Positions 6,507-15,300 of a stretch of DNA of 20,405 nt are shown here, in pieces (the first letter of the stretch is position 1; each line of letters begins with the position of its first letter). Location of the stretch: positions 1-20,405 of IMG/VR virus record IMGVR_UViG_3300030101_000163; one strand, 5' to 3'. The DNA comes from a virus. The notes beneath the pieces were generated by a model. It did no database searches, was not told the origin of the DNA, and saw only the letters and a list, made by a program, of their open reading frames with translations. The position numbers and the translations under genes were made by a program.

Positions 6507-8494
6507 TGAATTATGTAAACGGTCAAATGCAACCAGCACCATTGCAGGGTGTTGCAGATCAGATGGCTCAGTACGGAAGATACGGAGACAGTATGCTTGT
6601 CCACATGAACCCAGCAGAGGTTCAAGGGATAGCATCTTTAGTTCCGGGTGGCCTGACCACTAATCCAATGACAGGACAGCCAGAAGCATTTCTACCGTTT
6701 TTGGCACCTGTAATCGGTAGTATGCTCGGATCTGCCGCATTGACTGGTGCCGGTGCGGGAGTGTTGGGTGCCGCTGGATTGAGTTCTGCTGCTGCTGGAG
6801 CGATAGGTTCAGGGCTTGCAACTACTGCATTGACTGGCGATTTAAAAGAAGGTCTTGTTAGCGGTCTTACAGGATTCGGCATAGGTAAAGCACTTGGCGC
6901 AGGGTTGGATTTAGCTAAAGGTGTTCCAGAGTCTATTGCTGCTGTTGACGCTGCTAAAGAAGGGGTTACTGAAGCTTCTAAATTAGCCGGTCAAGCTGGT
7001 AAAGATGCTTTAAAATCTGGTTTATCTGCCAGCGATCTGTCAGCTATAAAAGCAGATCCAAGCATAATTGGCCCGTTAGAAACGGTCACATCTCCAGCCG
7101 CGAGAGGTGTTGCTGACGCTTCTATGGCTCTTTCTGATGCACAACAGGCTTTGACAGGAGCTAAATCTGCTTACGGGCAAAGCTTACGGAATGTCGGTTT
7201 TGGTGGAAGATTAAAATCTATGGTTACTAACCCCGGAGCAGTTGGAAAGCAGCTTATGGGTGCCAGCTCTATCGTTCCTATTGCTGTAGGAGAGGGACAA
7301 AGAGCGCAAATGGATGCCATGAGGCAGCAAGAGAGAATAGCTAGACAGTACGAAAGGGATCAAGAAGAGCAAGGAAGAAGGGCAGAAGAAATACTAGGTA
7401 GTGCTGTTGGGTTGGCTGGTAGAGACTATGGTTTAGATTTATCAGGAGGCAATAATCCATATACCGCTTATGATCCAAACTACGCAAATGGCGGTATCGT
7501 TTCAGTAAATCCAGATTATTATCAAAGGGCTTTGCAAGAAGCTGCAATTATTGGCACTGAGCCAATGTTTAGAGGTGGAGTGACCAAAACAGTTACTCAA
7601 CAAGCGGTTGAAAAGGCGCAGTCAAATATGCCTTTCTCAGACACCATGAGCAATATTAGGTTTGGCCCCGGATCTGCTGCATCCAGACAAGCCCAGCTAA
7701 GAGGGCCGGAAGTTATAACTCCAGAAGAATTAAAAGGCTATCGTCCCGGCATAGATCCAGAGATTATGTATTTCAGACAAAGGACAACAGACACCACTCC
7801 TGATGTTCCTGATGTTCCCGGCACAATGCCGCCTTTTGAGTTGCCTGATGACTTTTTAGATTTTGTTCCTTTTGATGTTAGTGAGTTTGCTGGCATAGCT
7901 GGGTTGAGAGGTCGCATGGCTAGCGAAGAGATGCCGATGGGTGATATTCAAGAAATGGCTATGCAAGTCACAGAGCAAAAAATACCAAGAAAGGGAAGAA
8001 AGAGAGATACTGACTATACAGACATTTATGACTTTGAAGGTGGTATGCAGGAAGGTGGAGAGGTACGTTCTGCTGATGCTCTTATAGATCAAACAATCAT
8101 GGCTGTTCTAGGAAGACTTTCTCAGGACGAGTCAGACACAGTTATATCTAGATTTGTAGACGAATATGGGGCTGAAGCTTTTCAGCAGCTAAGGCAGGAG
8201 GCTCTAGCCGCTGTATCAAAATCAGATCCTCAAACTGAGGGTGAGATAGTTGGAGAGGGGGGAGGAATGGATGACATGATCGGAGGTACGATAGCCGGTC
8301 AACAACCAGTGGCACTATCTCCCGGCGAGTATGTAGTGCCAGCAGATGTTGTTTCTTCTATAGGTGACGGCAGCACAGATGCTGGTGTAGAGCAACTAGA
8401 TGGTATGCTAGACAGAGTTAGAATGGAAAAGACAGGCACTACTAAACAGCCTGACGCAATATCAGCCAAGATGGGAGGTATGCTTCCCGCATGA
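6506..8494 (+). CDS. Virion protein, probable DNA-ejection (internal virion) component
   Basis: This 662-residue protein has QYGRYGDSMLVHMNPAEVQG near the N-terminus (22-41) and a long Gly/Ala hydrophobic region (about 62-138, with several GSA/GAG helices) that looks membrane-active. A charged helix follows (about 270-296), then an acidic Pro-rich middle. The C-terminal module is VALSPGEYVVPADVVSSIGD...GMLDRVRMEKTG (about 600-645), a module commonly seen in marine podophage structural proteins. By layout it corresponds to the small pore-forming internal virion proteins of T7-like phages (gp14-like), which form a channel through the envelope at infection. That equivalence is inferred from position and hydrophobicity, not sequence identity. 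Confidence 0.75.
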   Translation: MNYVNGQMQPAPLQGVADQMAQYGRYGDSMLVHMNPAEVQGIASLVPGGLTTNPMTGQPEAFLPFLAPVIGSMLGSAALTGAGAGVLGAAGLSSAAAGAIGSGLATTALTGDLKEGLVSGLTGFGIGKALGAGLDLAKGVPESIAAVDAAKEGVTEASKLAGQAGKDALKSGLSASDLSAIKADPSIIGPLETVTSPAARGVADASMALSDAQQALTGAKSAYGQSLRNVGFGGRLKSMVTNPGAVGKQLMGASSIVPIAVGEGQRAQMDAMRQQERIARQYERDQEEQGRRAEEILGSAVGLAGRDYGLDLSGGNNPYTAYDPNYANGGIVSVNPDYYQRALQEAAIIGTEPMFRGGVTKTVTQQAVEKAQSNMPFSDTMSNIRFGPGSAASRQAQLRGPEVITPEELKGYRPGIDPEIMYFRQRTTDTTPDVPDVPGTMPPFELPDDFLDFVPFDVSEFAGIAGLRGRMASEEMPMGDIQEMAMQVTEQKIPRKGRKRDTDYTDIYDFEGGMQEGGEVRSADALIDQTIMAVLGRLSQDESDTVISRFVDEYGAEAFQQLRQEALAAVSKSDPQTEGEIVGEGGGMDDMIGGTIAGQQPVALSPGEYVVPADVVSSIGDGSTDAGVEQLDGMLDRVRMEKTGTTKQPDAISAKMGGMLPA

Positions 8495-9006
8495 AGCAAG
8501 TATTAGAGATAGATCAAGTCAAGTTCAGGGACGTATCAAGAGAACACAAGGTTCGCAGAAAGGACGCTCCCAGAGAGATCACTCACACTATTACTTTAGT
8601 CCCTGCAAATTACGCACAAACACTTTGGCCTGAGATAGAGCATCACTTGATAAAAGCGGTTGTTAGATCCAAGGGCAGATGGAATATGGACTCTTTGTTG
8701 CAGTCCATATCAAATAACAGCCAACAACTATGGCTGGCTTTTGATTCAGAAAATCAAATAGATGGAGTCGGAACCACTGAGCTTGTGATGTATCCAAGCA
8801 AAAAGATGCTGTGCATACAGTTTCTTGGTGGTCAGAGGTTCAACGACTGGGTTTGGGATATGTTACAAAGGCTTACAGACTGGGCGGTTGATAATGATTG
8901 TGATGGCATAGAAGCCACTGCAAGGCTTGGTTTCTGGAAGTGGTTACAGCAAGACGGGTACGAAAGATCGTATGTCGTTTACGAGAGGAGTTTGAAAGAT
9001 GGGTAA
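8491..9006 (+). CDS. GNAT-like protein in virion gene cluster
   Basis: This 171-residue protein has the strand/helix order of a GNAT acyltransferase-type fold. A helical N-terminal part (ANYAQTLWPEIEHHL) is followed by a central strand pair (QLWLAFDSENQIDGVGTTEL, about 74-93), a helix (DWVWDMLQRLTDWAVDNDCD) and a C-terminal block GIEATARLGFWKWLQQDGYE ending YVVYERSL. The usual acetyl-CoA loop (Q/RxxGxG/A) is not clearly seen, so it may be a structural relative rather than an active enzyme. Small GNAT-like proteins occur at this position in T7-like and marine podophages next to internal virion proteins. It overlaps the upstream gene as ATGA and the downstream gene by 8 bases. Confidence 0.72.
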   Translation: MKQVLEIDQVKFRDVSREHKVRRKDAPREITHTITLVPANYAQTLWPEIEHHLIKAVVRSKGRWNMDSLLQSISNNSQQLWLAFDSENQIDGVGTTELVMYPSKKMLCIQFLGGQRFNDWVWDMLQRLTDWAVDNDCDGIEATARLGFWKWLQQDGYERSYVVYERSLKDG

Positions 9007-10549
9007 AGGCAGCAAAGCACCTAGCGGCCCCCAAGAGAGTACAGTTACTCAGACTAATCTTCCTGAGTATGCAAGGCCGTTTTATGAAGAGATGCTTGGT
9101 CGTACTGTTTACGAAAGCACAAGGCCGTATGAGGCGTTCCCCGGACAAAGACTAGCTGAGTTCAATCCTTTTGAACAAACGGCTATGACGGGCATAGCAG
9201 AGATGACTGCGGCTGGTGCTCCACAACAGATCAGATCTGCCAGTGATATAGCTACTCAAATAGGTTTTCAACCATCAAATCTAGGGCTAAACATCGCTCA
9301 AGGCTTTACTCCTCAAGCTCAGTTTTCTGGTTATCAGGCTGGGGATATAACTGCCGATTATGCTGCTGGTGATCTAGGTCAGGGGTTCCAAGCTGGTCAA
9401 CGAGGTGTTGGTTATCAGGCTGGTCAGTTTGATCCGGGCTACACGGCAGGAGATATTCAAACTCAATACACTGGTCAGGCTGACTTTGGCCCCGGATTCC
9501 AAGCAGGAACTGTAGCAGACGCTGCAACAATCCAAAGCTATATGAATCCATATCAGCAGCTAGTCACAGATATTGAGAAGAGAGAGGCCAAAAGAGCTTC
9601 TGATACACAAGCAGCAGAAATATCTCAACAAGCTGCTATGGCTGGTGGTTTGGGTGGATACAGAGAAGGTATTCTACAAGCAGAAAGAGAAAGAAACTTA
9701 TCTCAACAACTTGCTGATATACAGGCTAGAGGTGGTCAGGCAGCATTTGATCAGGCGCAGAGAGCATTTGAGACAGACAGAGCAGCTAGACTACAGCAAG
9801 CCCAACTCGGTTTACAAGCTGGCACTGAACAACAAAGAGCCTTGCAGCAAGCAGAACAACTCAGACAGTCAGCATTTCAAGCTGGAGAGGGTGCCAGACA
9901 GCAAGCGGCTCAACTTGGGCTTACAGCGCAACAGCAGGAAGATGCGGCAAGAAGAGCGCAAGAAGACTTCACACAGCAGCAGTTCCAGCAAAACGAGCAA
10001 CTTAGATTGGCTCAACAGCAAGAAGATAGAACTGCTTTTCAAGCTAGTGAAGCTGCTAGGCAACAAGCGGCACAGTTGGGTCTGTCTGCTCAAGAGATTG
10101 AGGAAAGAGCAAGGCAAGCAGATAACGAAGCGAGGATGAGAGCTAGAGAGTTCAATGTTCAAGCAGCTCAAGATCGAGCGCAGCTTGGTTTGGCTGGATT
10201 ACAAGCTGATCAGGCAACGAGGGGTCAAGCTCTAGATGCTGCAAGGTTGTTAAGCTCTCTAGGCGGTCAAGAGCAAGCGATGGCATTTGATAGATTGCAG
10301 AATCTACAAGCTGCTGGGGAAATACAAAGACAGTTGGCTCAAAGAGGTTTGGATATTGGTTATCAAGACTTCTTGCGTCAGCAAGCGTTCCCAAGAGAGC
10401 AGATCGGATTCTTCAGCAACATCTTACAAGGGTTGCCCGTTACACCCGGAAGCACTATGGCTTCATTCGGTGTTGGGCCTACAGATGCTCAGTCATTGCT
10501 TGGTGCCGGTATTGGTGGTGTGGGTCTATATAAAGCACTGGGAACATAA
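8999..10549 (+). CDS. Gln/Ala-rich coiled-coil virion protein (internal virion protein-like)
   Basis: This 516-residue protein has an N-terminal block LPEYARPFYEEMLGRTVYES (about 21-40) and FPGQRLAEFNPFEQTAM (about 47-63). A repeat region of [FY]-x-AG-[DQ] units follows (about 111-172), then the family-typical SYMNPYQQLVTDIEKREAKR (about 180-199), a long Gln/Ala/Arg coiled coil (about 200-455) and a conserved-looking end, FPREQIGFFSNILQGLPVTP. This layout recurs in marine podophage structural proteins. Position between the GNAT-like protein and the giant 1900-residue protein suggests a rod-like internal or tail-tube component used in DNA ejection, comparable in place to T7 gp15. The biochemical role is not established. 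Confidence 0.78.
   Translation: MGKGSKAPSGPQESTVTQTNLPEYARPFYEEMLGRTVYESTRPYEAFPGQRLAEFNPFEQTAMTGIAEMTAAGAPQQIRSASDIATQIGFQPSNLGLNIAQGFTPQAQFSGYQAGDITADYAAGDLGQGFQAGQRGVGYQAGQFDPGYTAGDIQTQYTGQADFGPGFQAGTVADAATIQSYMNPYQQLVTDIEKREAKRASDTQAAEISQQAAMAGGLGGYREGILQAERERNLSQQLADIQARGGQAAFDQAQRAFETDRAARLQQAQLGLQAGTEQQRALQQAEQLRQSAFQAGEGARQQAAQLGLTAQQQEDAARRAQEDFTQQQFQQNEQLRLAQQQEDRTAFQASEAARQQAAQLGLSAQEIEERARQADNEARMRAREFNVQAAQDRAQLGLAGLQADQATRGQALDAARLLSSLGGQEQAMAFDRLQNLQAAGEIQRQLAQRGLDIGYQDFLRQQAFPREQIGFFSNILQGLPVTPGSTMASFGVGPTDAQSLLGAGIGGVGLYKALGT
9329..9515 (+). repeat. In-frame tandem degenerate [FY]xAG repeat
   Basis: Within the 8999-10549 gene, about residues 111-172 contain eight degenerate units built on [FY]-x-AG (YQAGD, YAAGD, FQAGQ, YQAGQ, YTAGD, FQAGT and variants). 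Spacing is mostly 7-13 residues. At DNA level the phrase GGTTATCAGGCTGG occurs twice. It looks like expansion of a beta- or turn-forming unit within one protein. Confidence 0.75.
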
Positions 10550-10551
10550 GT

Positions 10552-12393
10552 ATGCAAAACATTATACAGATGGAAGATGACATCAAGGGTATGCCCGATC
10601 AGACTCTGCAAATGTTGGCGAGACAGCCAAGCAGTCAGGTTCCACAGTTTCTTGTTGTTAGTGAGATACAGCGCAGAACGGACATGCGGAAGCGTTTTGA
10701 AGCGCAAAAGCAACAACCTCAAGGATCGGTATCAGATAGAATAGTTGATGAAGGTTTGGCTTCACTGGCACCTCCTCCTCAAATGCAAGCTCCTATGCCT
10801 ATGCAACCTCAACAGATGCCACAGCAGATGGCTGCTGGTGGTGTTGTAGGTATGCAAGCAGGAAGGCAAGCTCCATTTACATATTTGTCTGATCCTAGAA
10901 GAGCTGGAGATGCTACCTCTAGACAAAGAATGCTAACTCCAGAGGGAAGGGCAGCTATAATGCCTTTGTATACAGGCACAACTCAGCTAAGAGAAAGCAA
11001 TAGGGGTGGAGAGTTTATAACTCCTAGTAAAATGAGAGAAATGAGAGCTGCTGGTCTTTCTGAAAACGATTATCAAGAAATGTTAGAGGCAGATGGTGGT
11101 TCAGGATCAGGGTATAGGGTTGATGCAACTGGTGGTCTTGTCAAAGACGCACCAACATTTGAGTATCAGGCATTTGATCCAGAACTAGCAGAAAGTTTTG
11201 CCGGTGTGGAATTTGAAAGTGAGAGCTTTGATCCTCTTGGAAGGACTAAAGAAGCTAACCTAGTAAGATTGGCTAGATTTGCAGAGCAAAATCCAGAAAG
11301 GTTTGGGCAAATTCAGGAAGGTCTTCAGGCTGGTCAGACGTTAAGAGAGTTTCTGCAAGCAGAAGATATAGCCAGAATGGGTGAGGCGATGAGGCCCGGA
11401 ATGGAGGCAATGTCTTACTCTGGCAATCCTCCCACAAACAGAGTTGATCCTATGGATCTTGATCAAGACGGTTTAGGGCTTAGTCCTGATGTAGATCTAT
11501 CTGAGGTTTTATCTTTTTCAATGCCTGAAATAGACGAAGGTGACGCATCAAAGCTTGCTTCAAACGCTGTTAAAGAAGATGGCACTCAAAGTCCATTAGA
11601 AGCGGCTGTAGCTCAAGTTGCTGCTGCAAGAGGGAAGAAAGCAGATGCAGAGTTTAATTATCAGGCTTTGATTGATCGGGCTAATACCAGTGCAGAACAA
11701 TACACTAGAGAAGCGGCAGAACGAGCAGAAGATTTAAGAAAGGAATCTAAGAAAGATATGTTGAGTAGTGCGTTGATAGAGCTTGGTGCTGGTATAGCTG
11801 CCGGTGATCTAGCTGGTGGATTGTCAAGAGCCGGTAGATCTGCTGCTGACATCAAGCAAACTGCGTCAACACAGGCTAGAGCTGAAGAGGCAGAAGCTAG
11901 GAGATTGGCTGAAGCTGCTAGACAAAGAGGAGAAGGATTCTCGATAGAAGCATTTAAGTCTGCTCAAGAGCAGGAACGATATGATCAACAACTGGATATT
12001 TCAGCTAAAGAGTTTGCTGCGAACATAGCTAGGTCAGATGCAGAGATGCAGTTAAGAAGAGATCTTTCTGCTGATGAGATAGAGGCTAGAAATTTACAGA
12101 TTGAGAATCAATTCAAAAATGATCAAGAAATACTAGAAACTAGATTAACGGCTGAAAGCGAACAAACAGCTCTTAGAACTCAACAACAAAATGCTCAAGC
12201 ATTTGCTGAATTTATAGAAGATACGTTAGATAACGCCACTAACAGGGCGATATTAGATAATATATATGATCCTCAAGAAAAGCAGGATAAAAGAGATGAG
12301 TTAAAAGCTGCTCTGAGGGCAGAATACAGGAAGTATTTTACAGGCTCTTCTACAGGTCAGTCTAAGTATAAAGTAACTCAAAGAAGCCCCTAA
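10552..12393 (+). CDS. Virion-associated coiled-coil protein with MPDQTL...SEIQRR N-terminus
   Basis: The 613-residue protein starts with MQNIIQMEDDIKGMPDQTLQ and PQFLVVSEIQRRTDMRKR (to about residue 48), a recognisable N-terminal module of many marine podophage structural proteins. A Pro/Gln/Met-rich linker (about 73-93) and an AAGGVVGMQAG motif (about 92-103) follow, then an acidic middle. Residues about 345-405 are helical, next to a Gly/Ala hydrophobic patch (ELGAGIAAGDLAGGLSRAG, about 408-426). A long charged coiled coil runs from about 430 to 600. It is placed between two other ejection-type proteins and overlaps the start of the 1900-residue gene by one base (TAATG). It is probably an internal virion protein. 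Confidence 0.75.
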   Translation: MQNIIQMEDDIKGMPDQTLQMLARQPSSQVPQFLVVSEIQRRTDMRKRFEAQKQQPQGSVSDRIVDEGLASLAPPPQMQAPMPMQPQQMPQQMAAGGVVGMQAGRQAPFTYLSDPRRAGDATSRQRMLTPEGRAAIMPLYTGTTQLRESNRGGEFITPSKMREMRAAGLSENDYQEMLEADGGSGSGYRVDATGGLVKDAPTFEYQAFDPELAESFAGVEFESESFDPLGRTKEANLVRLARFAEQNPERFGQIQEGLQAGQTLREFLQAEDIARMGEAMRPGMEAMSYSGNPPTNRVDPMDLDQDGLGLSPDVDLSEVLSFSMPEIDEGDASKLASNAVKEDGTQSPLEAAVAQVAAARGKKADAEFNYQALIDRANTSAEQYTREAAERAEDLRKESKKDMLSSALIELGAGIAAGDLAGGLSRAGRSAADIKQTASTQARAEEAEARRLAEAARQRGEGFSIEAFKSAQEQERYDQQLDISAKEFAANIARSDAEMQLRRDLSADEIEARNLQIENQFKNDQEILETRLTAESEQTALRTQQQNAQAFAEFIEDTLDNATNRAILDNIYDPQEKQDKRDELKAALRAEYRKYFTGSSTGQSKYKVTQRSP

Positions 12394-15300
12394 TGCCCGT
12401 TTATACAGTTGAAGATCCTGTATCTGGTGTAGTTTTAGATCTAGAAGGCGCAGTGCCTCCATCTGAATTAGAGTTAGATGAAATCTTTTCTCAATATAGG
12501 CAACCCGATCCGGCTCCAGAGCCTTTCGTTCAGGAAGTTGAAGAGGAAGATGACACAGGGATTATAGGACAAACAGGAGAGTTTTTAAAAGCAGTCCCAC
12601 GGGGCTTTGCTTCTGGCTTTCTATCTTCTGCTGAAGGTATTGCTGAGTTAGCAGATGCCACTACAAACTTTGTTGGTCTTGAGGATCTCATAGACAGTGG
12701 CGAAGAGAATGAGCTGGTTCGCCTTGCTAGAGAAGGCCGTAAATCACTAAACGAAAGCTTTCTGGGTGTTGATGAGAAGTACAAAGACGCTTGGACTACA
12801 AAGCTTGGTGAGGGAGTTGGATCGCTAGCCACATTCTTAACGCCCGGAGTCATTGCTCGTGTTGCTGGCACTGCTGGCAAAACTATGAAGGCCATAGAAT
12901 ACGGTGGTGCTGGAGCACTTGCTGTCGGTGCTGGTGCTGGTGATCAGGCACAAAGAATACAAGCAGCTAGAGATGCTGGCTTAAATGTAGACAATATGAC
13001 TGAAGATCAGGCAATAGTCAGCGGCGCGGCTGTTGGTTTGTCTGAGCTAGTACTGCCTATAAATCTATTCAAACGATTTGACCGTATAGCCAGTGACGAT
13101 ATAAAGAAAGAAGCTTTAAACAGAATAAAGAGCGCATTGGCTTCGGGATCAACTGAGGCTGTGCAAGAGGCTACTGCTGGTATCGCACAAGACTTGATAG
13201 AGAAGGGTTTGTATAACGAAAACCTACCTCTTTACGGGTCTTTAATGGACGATCTGACCGTTGGTGGTGCTACTGGTGCGTTAGCTGATCTGGTATTGAC
13301 CTCCGCTGCTGGAAGAAGAAGACAAACATCTGTTGATTCTGAGAAAGCAAAAGATCAGGGGAATATTCAGCAGGAAGAGCAGGATCAAGAAACAATACAG
13401 CAAACAATAAGAGAAGAAGCTGAGATACAGCAAGAGTTAGCTCAAGCTGTTGATGAAACGTATACTGATTTTGCCGGTCAGCTACAATCTCAAGATTTAG
13501 CTGCTAAAGAAGCAGAAATAAGAGAAAGAAGAAGGGCTGAAGCAAGCCCTGATGATATACGCCCAAGAAGAGGCGAAGACTACGCATCAATAATAGAGAG
13601 CAGTATGGGGGCTTATTTCCCATCTAGCGCAAAGTTTGATGTAAGAGAATCTATTTCTGTAGACCCCACTACTGGTCAAGAACGAACTCAGTTTGAGGTG
13701 TTTGAGACATCTACTAATCAGCGTTTTGGTGTGCCAGTCAACAAAACAGAAGCAGTTAAACTTCTGGATGGTCTGAACAAAAAAGTTATATCTAAAAACG
13801 TCATGCAACAAGCCACTGATGCTATGGATATTTCTCCTGAAACCTACGATACAGAACAGGCTGGCAAGCTATACAGAATACACAAAAGAGTATTAGAGCC
13901 TGAAGTCAATACGGTAACTTCTGCTTCGTTAAATGAAGCGGCTGGAACCACATTTCTACTTGAAGACAAAGACGGAAAGATTGTCTCCTTCCCAGAAACA
14001 GCTACCTTTGAAGAGATCATCGAGCGCACAGGGCGCAAATCAATAAATAGATCTGATCTACCCGCCTCCATGCAGTTGAACCTAGACAGATACAGAGATG
14101 GTCTGCCTGAATCTGACTCTTTCACGTTTGAAGAAGCCGCCAAAGTTCTTAACCCTGATCAGATGCAAGACTTGATTAGCATACAGGTCAAAGCCAGAAC
14201 AGAATCAGAAAGCTATCAATCAACTAGAAACGAAAAGGGTGAGCCAGCGGTAATATCTACTGATGGTAAGACCACTAGCCTTCGCCCAAGAAACGAGAGA
14301 GAAAGAGCGCAAGCTGAAAGGGAAGGCATAAACCCGGATTCGTTAGTTAAGTTTACCTCCCAAAGAGATGCAACCAACTTTGCTAACAAGCAAAATCAGG
14401 CGATTGGCACAGGCCCAGTGCCTAGAGGTATAGCTGATCTTGAAGGCGGTGGTGCTGCTACAGAAATACAGAATCTTTTAAACAACAAGAACATAGATGC
14501 CAAAGTAAATTCAAGAGAAGTCAAGGCCATAGCTAAGTCGTTTGTCGGCAAAAGCGACATAGGCAAGATGACCACCCCAGAAAGAGAGCTTTTTTATTAC
14601 AAGCTCAGAGCATTCCCAAAGTTTGATAAACCTACCAAGTTACCGAAGAACTTCTTTCGGGTAAAACCTTTTACAAGACAACAGTTTAACGCTGCGAAGA
14701 ATGCCATAAATGACACTGGAGAAAGCGGTGTAAACACTATTCGTCAAGCTTCTGGTTTATTAGATCAAGACTCTTTGACAAACAAGAAAGTTTTGAGATT
14801 GCGAGAAGAGCTTGTAGAGCAGGGAGTTATAAACAAGCGAGGCAAGGTATTGGCACCTTCTCCAAAAAGGCCAGAACCGCCTACCGTTATGGCTCAACCA
14901 AAAGAATCAACTTTAGACGAAGAAACACAAAGGTTAATATCAAAACAACCGAAAGCTCCTGTTTTAGATGAAACATTTGGGTTCCCTGTAGAGGTAAGAG
15001 CTAATCAGATACAGTCTAAAGCAGAGCAAGAAGCTAGCGTCAAAACAGGCCAAGCAAGAAGAAGCGTTGATCAAGTAAAACAATCCTTGCCTCCTAGCGA
15101 GGTTGGTAATGCCACTGTTGAAGAAGTGATTGAGGCAGAGACTGTTGATCGAGCAGAAAGAAATTTGCCTCCAGATGAGTTTGCATCCTTTGAAGCACCT
15201 ACCACTACTAGGGGCGACAGGTTTATCTTTCAGTTTGCTGACAAGCTGATTGGATTAAAAAAGATAGAGGAAGCAATAAATGCTGGCAGAGAAAAGCTTG

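Noticed and set aside
9573-10139. 188-residue + strand ORF in another frame of the coiled-coil gene
   Set aside because: It arises from repeated CAG/CAA/GAA codons read out of frame and has no plausible protein character or initiation context.
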